DNA from: Bog-756 sp052326605
GTDB lineage: Bacteria > Actinomycetota > Acidimicrobiia > Acidimicrobiales > RAAP-2
NCBI GenBank assembly: GCA_052326605.1
Contig: JBKQMB010000043.1
Span: forward strand, 1 to 64,000
Reading direction: 5' to 3'
DNA length: 64,000 bases
The position numbers and the translations under genes were made by a program. This document shows, one piece after another, positions 43,023-52,490 of this stretch; the first letter of the stretch is position 1, and every line of letters starts with the position of its first letter. The notes below the pieces were generated by a model that was given only the letters and a program-made list of their open reading frames with translations, ran no database searches and was not told the origin of the DNA.

Positions 43023-43094
43023 GGAATACGGAGGTTGGCGGCTGTGGTCGACAGGACTCTCTGTTCAGGGCGTGGAACGGTGATCGGCGGATGA

Positions 43095-46000
43095 GTGTCA
43101 GCGCTTCCCCCGGGTAGAGGCCCGGCTCCACCGGCAGCGCCGGAGCTCCCGGTCCACGAATCGGGCCTCAACACGGAGAAGGCAGGTGCCCGACGAAGGA
43201 AGGGTCATCGCCGACGCGCAGTCCAGGAGCGGATGGACCTGGTGCTGGAGAACACTGCCGACGTGGTGATCCAGTACGCTCCGGACGGCACGGTGCTCTG
43301 GGCGTCGCCTTCGCTCGAGACCGAGCTCGGCTGGAACCCGGACGATGTCACGGGCACCAAGTTCAGGATGAGTGCCCCGGAGGATCGCGAGACGACGAGC
43401 GCCCCCTACGTCGTTGCGAGGGAAGAGCACCGCGGAGAAGGACGGAGCCTGGCTCGGATTGAGTGTGCTGACGGTTCGCCGCGTTGGATGGACGTCCGGT
43501 GTCGTTTCGTCTGGCGCCACGACGGTTCGTTGAACTTTGCCGTTGCCTCCATGAGAAACGTAACGTCGGAGATCGAGGCCCGAAGGGACCTCGAGGCCTC
43601 CGAACGGCGGTTCCGGACCCTGGCGGAGAACGCGTCCGACGTGGTCTATGAGACCGATGCCACCGGGGTCCTCCTCTGGGTGTCACCGTCGATGCAACCG
43701 GTACTCGGGTGGAGTCCCGTTGACCTGATCGGGACGCCGGTGTCAGGCTTGTTCGACGAGGGTCATCCCGGAATCAGCACGGTCGACCGGGTGCGCCTCA
43801 GTGGGGGGACGCCCATCGGACCATCGGACGTCCTGTTCCGCAGGCCCGAAGGCGCCCCCCGGTGGATGTCCGTCAGCGCGATGCCGATCAGGGGCGAGAC
43901 CGGTGAGATCGTCTCGGCCATCTGGAGCCTCCGCGATGCGGACGACTTCGTCCGGGCACGCGAGTCAGCCGAAGCTGACCAGTTCAATCAGCGGCGCTTG
44001 AGGGCGACGCTGGACTCGCTGCTCGACCCCCATGCCCTCGTCGAGGCGGTCCGCGACGAGACCGGCCGCATCGTGGACTTTGTCTTCGTGGATGCAAACG
44101 AGGCCGCCTGTCTGCAAAATGGAATGTCGCGTCCACAGTTGATCGGTTCGCGTCTCCTGGACCTGTTCCCGGGACAAGGCCCCAGCGGGCTCGCGGCGAT
44201 GTACGCCCGGGTGATCGAGACCGGCGAGCCACTGGTGCTCGACGACTACTCGTACTCAAATGAGATCCTGCAGCCGGAGCGGCGCTACGACCTGCGGGCC
44301 GTACGAGTGGACGACTACCTGGGATTCACCTGGCGGGACGTGACGGACCGCCACCAAGCCACCGAGTCGTTGGCAGCCTCCGAACGGCGCTACCGCCTGC
44401 TGGCCGAGAACGCCTCCGACGTCGTGTTCGAGGTGGCGCCGGACAACACCTACCGGTGGGCATCGCCCTCGCTCCGCGAGGTCCTGGGTTGGGAGCCCGA
44501 CGAGCTGATCGGCGGCACGCTGGTCGAGTTCGTTCATCCCGATGACCTCGGCCGGATTCTGCGGGCACGAGAGACAACGGTCGACCGGGTGTCGAAGATC
44601 GCTGCCTTCCGTTTCCGGCGGGCTGACGGTTCGTACCTGTGGGTGTCGGGCCGTGCCCGCGAGGTCGTCGATGCCGACGGCAGCACGTCGGCCCGGGTTG
44701 TGTCGCTGCGTGACGACAATGACGCCGTCCTGGCACGGCAGGCTCTGGCCGAGTCCGAGGCGCGCTATCGACTGCTCGCCGAGAACGCGTCCGACGTCGT
44801 CTACCAGACTGATGACGACGGCATGCTGCAGTGGGTGTCACCGTCGATCGAGCGGATCCTCGGCTGGAGGGCGGCAGACCTCGTCGGCACGCGTGCGACG
44901 GACCTGATCGCACCCGAGGATCTCCCACAGGCAGAGGCTGAACGGGCCCGCGTCTACCATGGCGAACGGATCCGGCACTTCGAATGCCGCTTCCGCACGG
45001 TCACCGGAGGACTGCGGTGGATGGAGATCCACGCCCAACCGATCTACGACGATGCAGGCGGGCTCATCGCAGCGGTGGTCGGCCTGCAGGATATCCAGTC
45101 GAAGGTCGTGATGCGGCGGGCACTGGCTACGTTGTCGGCCGGCAACGCCGTACTGGCGCGCTCGGAGCACGAGGCAGCGTTGTTGTACGACATGTGTGAG
45201 ACCGCAGTTCAGGAAGGCGGCTACCTCTTCAGCTGGTACGGCCAGCCTCTCCGGGATGCCCGGAAGACCGTGGCCAAAGTGGCCTCGAGCGTGGCGCACC
45301 GCGACTACCTCGAATCGATCGAGGTATCGTGGGGAGAAGGTCCACTCGCTCAGAGCCCGTTCGGGGTGGCCCTGCGCGCCGGCAAGACGACCGTCATGAA
45401 CGAGTTGACCGGCCAGACGGCCTTCGCTCCCTGGGCGGATGAGGCGGTCTCCCACGGGTTCGGTTCCGAGATCTGCCTGCCGGTCCTCGTCAACGGCACC
45501 ATCGACGGTGTGCTGGCGGTGTACGCCGCTGAACAGGACGCGTTCGACCGGCGGTCCACCGCGGTGCTCGAGGAGCTCGCTTCGCAGATCGGTGTCGGTT
45601 TGGGCCGGATACGCAATAGCGAGGCATTGGCCAAGACGTTGGCCGACTGGACGCTGCTGCACACCGCGATCGAGCAGGCCGTCGAGGCCATCGTGGTGAC
45701 CGACACGACGCCGGCGATCCTCTACGCCAACCCGGCGACCGTCCGTTCGGGCGGCCGCACACTCGACGAGGTCCTGGGCCAGAACCCGCGGATCTTCCAG
45801 AGCGGGTTGCAGAGCGGGGAGTTCTACCGGTCGATGTGGTCCCGGCTCGCCGGTGGACAGTCCTGGCACGGGACGCTGGTCAATCGCAGGAAGGACGGGG
45901 AGCTCTACGAAGAGGACACCACCATTACCCCGGTTCATGACGTCGATGGGTCCCTCATCGCCTACGTGGCGGTCAAGCACGACGTGACCCACGAGCGACG

Positions 46001-47225
46001 ACTCCAAGCAGACCTGACTCGCCAGCAGGACGACCAGGACATCGTCGTCAAGGCCATGAAGGCGGTACGCGTGGCCTCGACCCTCGAAGGGACGGTGGCG
46101 ACGTTCTGCCAGGAGGTGACCCACCTCGAGGGAATCGATGTTGCCAGGGTGCTGTTCCTCGACCCGACCGGGGAGATCATGTCGTTGGGGCAGAGTGACC
46201 CGCCGATCCTCGACTGGGAGGACTTCGTTCCCATCGTGGTCGAGCAGCGTGATCAGTTCATCGCGAAGACGAATGGCGGGCCGTGGTGGTTCGACCTCAA
46301 GGACCGGACCGGCATCGCCGGCCTCAATCCTGCGATGACCGCCGCCGCGTCCAAGGCCGGTTTGGAAGCCGCGGCGCTTGCCCCGATGCGATGGGAGGGC
46401 CGGATAGTCGGCGTCCTGCTGGTGGGGTCTCGCAACGAGGGGACGACCGTCTGGACGGAGGCGAGACTGCGGGTACTCGAGGAGCTGGGCACCTTCGCCG
46501 GTTCGTTGATCGGGGCCAAGGTCGAAGAACGCGCACGTCGCGAGCGACAGCGTTCCCTGTCGAGGGAGATCATCGACCAAAGGCGATTCCGGCCGGTCTT
46601 CCAGCCGGTGGTCGACCTGACATCGCACCAGGTTCGTGGCTACGAGGCGCTGACCCGGTTCGAGGACGGGCTGGCCCCCGACCAGCGCTTCTCCGATGCC
46701 CGCGCCGTCGGCCTCGGCTCCGAGCTCGAGTCGGCCGCTGTGGCCGCCGCCATCGAGGCGGCTCGGCACCTTCCACCGGAGGCGTGGCTCAGCGTCAACT
46801 TCTCTCCGGCAGCGGTCATCGACGGTCATGCTGCCGAGACGATCGCCCGCTCCGACCGTCCCATCGTCATCGAGATCACCGAGCACGAGCAGATCGAGAG
46901 CTACCCCGCCCTGCGAAGGGCCCTCGAGGGATGTGGATCGGTCCGTCTCTCGGTTGACGACGCCGGCGCCGGATATGCCAGCCTCCGCCACATCGCCGAG
47001 CTCCGGCCCGATTTCGTGAAGCTCGACATCGGGCTGGTGCGCAACATCGACGCCGACCCGGCTCGCCAAGCGCTCGCCGCCGGCCTGTGCCACTTCGCTG
47101 CTGAGACAGGTACCACCCTGATCGCCGAGGGCATCGAGACCGAGGTCGAGCTGGACACGGTTCGCAGGCTGGGCGTCCACCTCGGCCAGGGCTTCCTGCT
47201 GGGGAGGCCCGAGTCCCTGGCCTGA
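43095..47225 (+). CDS. Multi-sensor c-di-GMP phosphodiesterase (six PAS, two GAF, EAL)
   Basis: A soluble signalling protein of 1376 residues. In order: PAS domains starting near residues 46, 170, 300 (divergent), 430 and 555; a GAF domain at about 675-850; a sixth PAS at about 856-970; a second GAF at about 980-1150; an EAL domain at about 1160-1376. The EAL residues look intact: YEALTRF, SVNFSP, EITEHE, DDAGAGYASL, KLD, AEGIETE and GQGFLLGRP. It should therefore break down c-di-GMP. There is no GGDEF domain; a GGDEF protein is encoded convergently just after. PAS 6 has GQNPRIFQSG, with Pro where light-sensing LOV domains have Cys. The start is uncertain: GTG 43095 is the longest; ATG 43233 has AGGAG upstream. 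Confidence 0.9.
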   Translation: MSALPPGRGPAPPAAPELPVHESGLNTEKAGARRRKGHRRRAVQERMDLVLENTADVVIQYAPDGTVLWASPSLETELGWNPDDVTGTKFRMSAPEDRETTSAPYVVAREEHRGEGRSLARIECADGSPRWMDVRCRFVWRHDGSLNFAVASMRNVTSEIEARRDLEASERRFRTLAENASDVVYETDATGVLLWVSPSMQPVLGWSPVDLIGTPVSGLFDEGHPGISTVDRVRLSGGTPIGPSDVLFRRPEGAPRWMSVSAMPIRGETGEIVSAIWSLRDADDFVRARESAEADQFNQRRLRATLDSLLDPHALVEAVRDETGRIVDFVFVDANEAACLQNGMSRPQLIGSRLLDLFPGQGPSGLAAMYARVIETGEPLVLDDYSYSNEILQPERRYDLRAVRVDDYLGFTWRDVTDRHQATESLAASERRYRLLAENASDVVFEVAPDNTYRWASPSLREVLGWEPDELIGGTLVEFVHPDDLGRILRARETTVDRVSKIAAFRFRRADGSYLWVSGRAREVVDADGSTSARVVSLRDDNDAVLARQALAESEARYRLLAENASDVVYQTDDDGMLQWVSPSIERILGWRAADLVGTRATDLIAPEDLPQAEAERARVYHGERIRHFECRFRTVTGGLRWMEIHAQPIYDDAGGLIAAVVGLQDIQSKVVMRRALATLSAGNAVLARSEHEAALLYDMCETAVQEGGYLFSWYGQPLRDARKTVAKVASSVAHRDYLESIEVSWGEGPLAQSPFGVALRAGKTTVMNELTGQTAFAPWADEAVSHGFGSEICLPVLVNGTIDGVLAVYAAEQDAFDRRSTAVLEELASQIGVGLGRIRNSEALAKTLADWTLLHTAIEQAVEAIVVTDTTPAILYANPATVRSGGRTLDEVLGQNPRIFQSGLQSGEFYRSMWSRLAGGQSWHGTLVNRRKDGELYEEDTTITPVHDVDGSLIAYVAVKHDVTHERRLQADLTRQQDDQDIVVKAMKAVRVASTLEGTVATFCQEVTHLEGIDVARVLFLDPTGEIMSLGQSDPPILDWEDFVPIVVEQRDQFIAKTNGGPWWFDLKDRTGIAGLNPAMTAAASKAGLEAAALAPMRWEGRIVGVLLVGSRNEGTTVWTEARLRVLEELGTFAGSLIGAKVEERARRERQRSLSREIIDQRRFRPVFQPVVDLTSHQVRGYEALTRFEDGLAPDQRFSDARAVGLGSELESAAVAAAIEAARHLPPEAWLSVNFSPAAVIDGHAAETIARSDRPIVIEITEHEQIESYPALRRALEGCGSVRLSVDDAGAGYASLRHIAELRPDFVKLDIGLVRNIDADPARQALAAGLCHFAAETGTTLIAEGIETEVELDTVRRLGVHLGQGFLLGRPESLA

Positions 47226-47278
47226 GAGGGTCATCTTGTGCGAGCACGCGGGCTGGTCCTTCCGCGGTGGCCCAACGG

Positions 47279-48865
47279 TCAGCCCAGGCGCTCGGGGACC
47301 TTCGGCGACGCCGGTGAGCCATGGGCACGCGTCCGGTGCATGGCCCGGTCGTAGGCACACACCCGATGCTTGCCCTCGGCCTTCGCCGTGTACATGGCGT
47401 CGTCGGCATTCTGGATCAGGACCTTGGCGCTCGTCCCGCCCTCCGAGGAGGCGAAACCGACGCTTGCCCTCATGGCGAGCCGGTAGTCGTGGACCCGGAA
47501 CGGCTCGTCGAGGTCGGCCAGAAGTCGTTCGAGGATCGCCTCAGTGGTTGCCGGTCCGCCGGAGCTGGGCATCAGAATGGCGAACTCGTCGCCGCCGAGC
47601 CGGGCCAGGGTGTCCCCGTCCCGCACCTCACCCGACAGGCGACCCGCCACGGCGCGGAGCAGCTCGTCGCCGGTGTCGTGACCGAACCTGTCGTTGACTG
47701 CCTTGAAGTCGTCGAGGTCGAGGTAGACGACGGAGATGTTCCGGTGGTCACGGCGTTGTTCGGCGAGGGACTGGCCGAGTCGATCGTTGAACAACGTCCG
47801 GTTCGCCAGCCCGGTCAACGGATCGTGGAGGGCGAGCCACTCGAGATCGCCCACCATTTCCTGCAGGCGCGACGTGAGCGCTCGGTTCTCCACCACGAAC
47901 AGGTACTGGCGCACGACCAGGAGTACGGCGGTGGCGAGAACGAGCCATTCCTCTCCTGCTCCGAACCCGTTCCCCCGCGAGAGCTGGACGACCCCCATGA
48001 GGAGCGCGAGCGCGAGGGGGATGTAGGGGATGAACTCGATCCACCGTGGCTCCTGGCCTTCGCTTCGCACAATGTCGGGGAGCGCCGGCACGGGAATGAC
48101 GGCAGCCACGGCGAGGAGGAGGAACGACGCGAACCAGAAGACATCGACGACGTTGCCCGTCTGGTAGCTGCTGGACAGGCCCACGTAGATGCTGGCCGAA
48201 TCGCCGAGGAAGAGGAGGAAGACGGAGACGACGATCACCAGGAGGGGGTCCCTCAACTTGCGCGTGCCCCGGACGATGACGGCGAGGAGCATGGCCAGCA
48301 GGATGATGTCGGCGCTGGGGAAGATGAGCAGGGTGACCTGCTGGAGGACCGTCTCACGCGAGCGCATGAGCCCGCCGGCATCCACGGCGATGGTCCAGCT
48401 GACGAAGAGCAGCGTGGTCACGACGAGGAGGCCGTCGACCAACGTTCGGAACCGGCCCGCCCAGTGCAGGCGGGGCCCCGGATAGCTGGCGATTGCGGCT
48501 GCTGCGAACGGGAGGGCGAGCAGGTACCCGATATTCGCCCACGAGCTTCCCGATTCGGGATGGTGCCGCACGATCTCCAGGTAGCACCACACGACCTGGC
48601 CGATGCCCCACGATGCGGCGAAGAGCGCGAAGAACACCCATGCCCGCCGCAGTCGGCCGGTCGCCCTGGCTGCCGCCCACCAGCACGCCGGGAGTGCGAC
48701 CAGGAGGGGCGCTGCCGCCTGGGCCAGATCGTCGAGATTGCGCGTGGTGAGGGGGCCACCCGGCTGCACGGTGACGAGCAGGAGGAAGGCGGCGACCGCG
48801 GCGATCGTGCCGGCCGCCATCCGGCGGACGCGTCGCTCCTTGTCGGTGCCGGTCGGGGCCGTCAT
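47279..48865 (-). CDS. Membrane diguanylate cyclase (GGDEF)
   Basis: An integral membrane protein of 528 residues that should make c-di-GMP from two GTP. The first 340 residues hold about nine or ten hydrophobic segments (for example LVDGLLVVTTLLFVSWTIAV). This unrecognised membrane sensor is followed by a helix (LTSRLQEMVGDLEWLALHD). The GGDEF domain has the linker DPLTGLANRTLFNDRL, the active site GGDEF at 424-428, and an inhibitory site R-x-x-D (RDGD) five residues before it, so product inhibition is likely. The start ATG 48865 has GGAGAG immediately upstream. It converges on the EAL gene with 53 bases between stops, forming a make-and-break c-di-GMP pair. Confidence 0.93.
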   Translation of the reverse strand: MTAPTGTDKERRVRRMAAGTIAAVAAFLLLVTVQPGGPLTTRNLDDLAQAAAPLLVALPACWWAAARATGRLRRAWVFFALFAASWGIGQVVWCYLEIVRHHPESGSSWANIGYLLALPFAAAAIASYPGPRLHWAGRFRTLVDGLLVVTTLLFVSWTIAVDAGGLMRSRETVLQQVTLLIFPSADIILLAMLLAVIVRGTRKLRDPLLVIVVSVFLLFLGDSASIYVGLSSSYQTGNVVDVFWFASFLLLAVAAVIPVPALPDIVRSEGQEPRWIEFIPYIPLALALLMGVVQLSRGNGFGAGEEWLVLATAVLLVVRQYLFVVENRALTSRLQEMVGDLEWLALHDPLTGLANRTLFNDRLGQSLAEQRRDHRNISVVYLDLDDFKAVNDRFGHDTGDELLRAVAGRLSGEVRDGDTLARLGGDEFAILMPSSGGPATTEAILERLLADLDEPFRVHDYRLAMRASVGFASSEGGTSAKVLIQNADDAMYTAKAEGKHRVCAYDRAMHRTRAHGSPASPKVPERLG

Positions 48866-48931
48866 CTCTCCTGTATCGACAGACGAGCGGCGGACCCTGA
48901 GCAGGTGGCCTCACCAGGGCCACGGCGAATG

Positions 48932-50041
48932 TCAGTCGAGGTCGTTGAGGACGTCGATCAACTGGCGCAGACGGGCGTAGTGGGCCTTGTCGAACCGGAA
49001 GGCCAGACGGGCCAGGTCGAGGTGGTCGTGGTCGGCCCGCTCGGGCGGGAACGGCTTCGCCTGGCGAATGACCCCGGTGGTCACGATGTCGGCGAATCGA
49101 TGGTTGAGGTCGGCGAGCTGGTCCTTGTCGGGGGCCTCGGCCATCCGGAGTACCAGGAGGTCACCCACCCACCGGCACGACCGGTAGTTGCGGTAGAAGC
49201 GCGTCAGCTCCTCGGCCGCGGTGGTCACATCGTCGGTGATCATGAACAGGGCGCGGTCGTCGGTGGACACCAGCCCGCGTGGCTCCACCTGTTCGGCCAG
49301 GAACCTGCTCCATCCCTCCCAGTAGCCGCCCCCCGGGATGTCCAGCATGACCACTGGCGCCGGCTCCGACCGGCCAGTCTGGAGGAGGGTGAGGAGCTCG
49401 AACCCCTCGTCGAGGGTGCCGAACCCGCCGGGCAGGACGACGTAGCCGTCGGACTCCTTGACCAGCATCAGCTTGCGGGTGAAGAAGTAGCGCATCTCGA
49501 CCAGTTTGGGGTCCTGGGCGATGAACGGGTTGGCCTCCTGCTCGAGGGGCAGTCGGATGTTCACGCCAATGGAGAGGTCCCGTCCCGCTCCCTCCATTCC
49601 GGCCGCCATGATGCCGGGGCCTGCCCCGGTGACCACCATCCAGCCGGCGGCAGCCAGGTTGGTGGCCAGGTCGCGGGCCTGGAAGTAGGCGGGGTGGTCC
49701 GGCTCGGTGCGGGCCGAGCCGAAGATGGTGACCTTCCTGGCTCGCCGGTACGGCCGGAAGATCCTGAAGGCCGCCGCCATCTCGGCCAGGGCCGAGTCCG
49801 CCAGCTTGAGGTCGATCACGTCGGTGCCCTCGGCGGCCATACCCCCCACCGTCCCGAGCATCGACCGGTAGTGGCGCCGTTGGTTCGGTGACGCGGTGCC
49901 GGACACCAGTTCGTCCACCAGGCGGGAGGCCATGGCCTCCAGTGCCACCCGTTCGGCGCCGCCGTCGGCGGCAGGCCTCGGCGGCACGTGCCGGCCGGGC
50001 CCGCCTGCCCCGGACTGGGTCCCTCCGCCGGGATGGGTCAT
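48932..50041 (-). CDS. LOG-family (TIGR00730-type) nucleotide phosphoribohydrolase-like protein
   Basis: A soluble Rossmann-fold protein of 369 residues. The family motif PGGFGTLDEGFEL is intact near residue 200, and the earlier phrase TIFGSARTEPDHPAY with GAGPGIMAAGMEGAG marks the nucleotide site. LOG enzymes split cytokinin or AMP-like nucleoside monophosphates into a base and ribose 5-phosphate; the true substrate here is unknown. The N-terminal 100 residues and C-terminal 100 residues extend beyond the core family. It starts one base after the fbiC stop and is the last gene of the tkt operon. If it releases ribose 5-phosphate, it would feed the same pathway as the upstream genes. Confidence 0.87.
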   Translation of the reverse strand: MTHPGGGTQSGAGGPGRHVPPRPAADGGAERVALEAMASRLVDELVSGTASPNQRRHYRSMLGTVGGMAAEGTDVIDLKLADSALAEMAAAFRIFRPYRRARKVTIFGSARTEPDHPAYFQARDLATNLAAAGWMVVTGAGPGIMAAGMEGAGRDLSIGVNIRLPLEQEANPFIAQDPKLVEMRYFFTRKLMLVKESDGYVVLPGGFGTLDEGFELLTLLQTGRSEPAPVVMLDIPGGGYWEGWSRFLAEQVEPRGLVSTDDRALFMITDDVTTAAEELTRFYRNYRSCRWVGDLLVLRMAEAPDKDQLADLNHRFADIVTTGVIRQAKPFPPERADHDHLDLARLAFRFDKAHYARLRQLIDVLNDLD

Positions 50042-50042
50042 G

Positions 50043-52433
50043 TCACCGGGCGGCGGCGCGTACGTCGGCCTGGCGACCCGTATCGGCGACCCGACCGTAC
50101 AGCGTGGTCCGTTGGGCCAGCGTCCGCCCGAGCGGTGTGACGATCGACCGGAAGCCGTCTGCGTCCATCATCTGGCCGTGGCCGGCCCCTGCCGCCCTCG
50201 AGATGTTCTCGTCGATCAACGTGCCGCCGAGGTCGTTGACACCGGCCCGGAGGATCTGGCGGACTCCCGCGGCACCCATCTTGACCCAGCTGATCTGGAT
50301 GTTGTCGATGGAGCCCCGGTAGGCGATGCGCCCGACGGCATGCATGAGCAGGGTCTCGCGGAAGGTGGGGCCTCGCCGGGACCGGCGCTGCAGGTAGATG
50401 GGCGTGGCCATGTGCACGAAGGGGAGGGGGACGAACTCGGTGAACCCCCCGGTCTCGTGCTGGAGGTCGCGGGTCCGGATCAGATGGCGGGCCCACGATC
50501 GGGGCTGCTCGACGGCCCCGAACATGATGGTGACATTGGAATTCAGCCCCACCTCGTGGGCGGTCCGATGGGCGAAGAGCCACTCGTCGGTGGAGATCTT
50601 GTCGGGGCACAGCACGGCCCGCACCGGATCGTCGAGGATCTCCGCCGCCGTGCCGGGCAGCGTCCGGAGCCCGGCGTCACGCAGGAGGATCAGGTAGTCG
50701 GCCAGCCGCATGCCCGACCGCCGGGCACCCTCGGTGACCTCCAACGCGGTGAACCCGTGGATGTGGATGGTGTCCGACGCCTGGCGTACGGCTTTGAGTA
50801 CCTCGAGGTAGTAGTCGCCGTCGAATTTGGGGTGGATCCCACCCTGGAGACACACCTCGGTGGCGCCGATCTCCTCGGCCTCCCGCACCCGGTCGGAGAT
50901 CTCGCTCAGCTCGAGCAGGTACGGGCTCCCACGCAGATTGAGTGACAGCGGCCCCTTGGAGAACGCACAGAACCGGCACTTGAAGGTGCACACGTTGGTG
51001 TAGTTGATGTTGCGGTTGGCCACGTAGGTGACCTCGTCGCCGACGGTCTCGTGGCGGAGCCGGTCGGCCACCTCGGCTACGGCCCGCAACTCGGGTCCGC
51101 GTGCGCCGAATAGGGTCACGATCTCGTCCTCTCCCACCGCGTCGCCGTCGAGAACGCCGACCAGCACGTCGCCCACCGCCCCGCGTGTGGTGGCCACGGT
51201 GGCCACCGGGGGAGCGCCGACCACCCCCCGGTCGACGTCCGCGGATCCGAGGAGGTCCGGAGGGGGGAACTCGGCGCCCGAGCACCAGGGATGGTCGCGG
51301 CCGAGCCCTTCCGCGTCCGAGGCGTCGAGCACCGGGAATCGCATGGCGTCGTGGAGCCATCGGTCGGGTTCGAGGGCGAACTCGGGGTACAGCGTCAGCC
51401 GGGGGGCGAGCGTGTGGCCCGCTGCCTCGGTGGCCGCCCGCAGGATCCCGAGGTCCGGCCAGGCCCGCTCGGGATTGACGTGGTCGGCGGTCACCGGTGA
51501 CACGCCACCCCAGTCGTCGATCCCCGAGTGCAGCAGCGGGGCGAGGTGGTCGGAGAGGTTGGGGGGTGTCTGGAGGTGGATGTCGGGGGGCAGCACCAGC
51601 CGGGCCGCGGCGATCGTCCACAGGAACTCATCGGTGGGGCAGGGTGGCGACCGGTGCATCGAGGTGCCCGGCTTGGGCAGGAAGTTCTGGACGATCACCT
51701 CCTGCACGTGGCCGTGGCGTCGGTGACTGGCCGCTATGGCCTCCAGGGTGGCCAGGCGATCGGCACGGGACTCGCCGATGCCGACCAGGAGCCCAGTGGT
51801 GAAGGGCACCTGGGCACGGCCCGCGGCCTCCAGGGTGGCGAGACGCCGGGCAGGGTCCTTGTCAGGGGCCGAGCGGTGGGCCCCCAGGTCGGGGTTGACC
51901 GACTCGATCATCATCCCCTGGCTGGCCGTGACCTCTCGGAGGCGGACCAGGTCCTCGAATTCGAGGGCCCCCGCATTGGCGTGGGGCAGCAGCCCTGTCT
52001 CCTCGAGGACCACCCGGCAGGCGGCCACCAGGTAGTCGACCGTCGAGGAGTACCCGTGGTCGTCGAGCCAGTGGCGGGCCTGCGGGTAGCGGTCTTCGGG
52101 GTCCTCTCCCAGGGTGAACAGCGCCTCGTGACATCCGGCGACCCGCCCGGCCCTAGCGATGTCGAGCACCTGCTCGACGGTCAGGTAGGGCGCGTCGACC
52201 CGGGCCGGGGCCTTGGCGAAGGTGCAGTAGCCGCAGCGATCGCGGCACAGCATGGTCAGGGGGATGAACACCTTGGGCGAGAAGGTGATGCGGTTGCCGT
52301 GGGTCGAGTCGCGCACCTGGCGGGCCCACTCCTGCATTGCGTACAGCGGGGCACCGATCAGTGGGCCGGCGGGGTTCTCAGGGCCTGGTCCGGCGGCGGC
52401 GTGAACAGCAGGGGAGCCGGGGTCGGCGGGCAT
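50043..52433 (-). CDS. fbiC: FO synthase, fused CofG-CofH (FbiC)
   Basis: FbiC makes FO, the chromophore of cofactor F420, from tyrosine and 5-amino-6-ribitylaminouracil by two radical-SAM reactions. The N-terminal half is CofG-like with C63-x3-C67-x2-C70 (LCRDRCGYC); the C-terminal half is CofH-like with C482-x3-C486-x2-C489 (VCTFKCRFC). Both clusters are intact. At 796 residues it has the size of mycobacterial FbiC. I chose ATG 52433: a minus-strand TAAGGT seven bases before it suits a leaderless internal promoter. GTG 52442 is three codons upstream. It follows pgl by 57 bases in a pentose phosphate operon. Other F420 genes are not in this window. Confidence 0.95.
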   Translation of the reverse strand: MPADPGSPAVHAAAGPGPENPAGPLIGAPLYAMQEWARQVRDSTHGNRITFSPKVFIPLTMLCRDRCGYCTFAKAPARVDAPYLTVEQVLDIARAGRVAGCHEALFTLGEDPEDRYPQARHWLDDHGYSSTVDYLVAACRVVLEETGLLPHANAGALEFEDLVRLREVTASQGMMIESVNPDLGAHRSAPDKDPARRLATLEAAGRAQVPFTTGLLVGIGESRADRLATLEAIAASHRRHGHVQEVIVQNFLPKPGTSMHRSPPCPTDEFLWTIAAARLVLPPDIHLQTPPNLSDHLAPLLHSGIDDWGGVSPVTADHVNPERAWPDLGILRAATEAAGHTLAPRLTLYPEFALEPDRWLHDAMRFPVLDASDAEGLGRDHPWCSGAEFPPPDLLGSADVDRGVVGAPPVATVATTRGAVGDVLVGVLDGDAVGEDEIVTLFGARGPELRAVAEVADRLRHETVGDEVTYVANRNINYTNVCTFKCRFCAFSKGPLSLNLRGSPYLLELSEISDRVREAEEIGATEVCLQGGIHPKFDGDYYLEVLKAVRQASDTIHIHGFTALEVTEGARRSGMRLADYLILLRDAGLRTLPGTAAEILDDPVRAVLCPDKISTDEWLFAHRTAHEVGLNSNVTIMFGAVEQPRSWARHLIRTRDLQHETGGFTEFVPLPFVHMATPIYLQRRSRRGPTFRETLLMHAVGRIAYRGSIDNIQISWVKMGAAGVRQILRAGVNDLGGTLIDENISRAAGAGHGQMMDADGFRSIVTPLGRTLAQRTTLYGRVADTGRQADVRAAAR

Positions 52434-52440
52434 CGGCGAC

Positions 52441-52446
52441 ACCTTA
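52441..52446 (-). promoter_or_regulatory. TAAGGT -10 box before fbiC
   Basis: The minus strand reads TAAGGT seven bases before ATG 52433, allowing fbiC and the LOG gene to be expressed apart from the tkt promoter. Confidence 0.42.
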
Positions 52447-52490
52447 CCGGAGCGGCCCGGTGGGCCGACCCGGGTACCGTGGCGACGGGC

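Noticed and set aside
45770..45810. LOV photosensor in the sixth PAS domain
   Set aside because: The motif GQNPRIFQSG has Pro where LOV domains need Cys to bond flavin, so light sensing by the usual chemistry is unlikely.
44838..47360. 840-codon minus-strand frame opposite the EAL gene
   Set aside because: Antisense composition artefact; all PAS, GAF and EAL motifs are on the plus strand.
47321..49891. 856-codon plus-strand frame across the GGDEF and LOG genes
   Set aside because: It spans two well-supported minus-strand genes and shows only Gly/Glu/Val-rich sequence.
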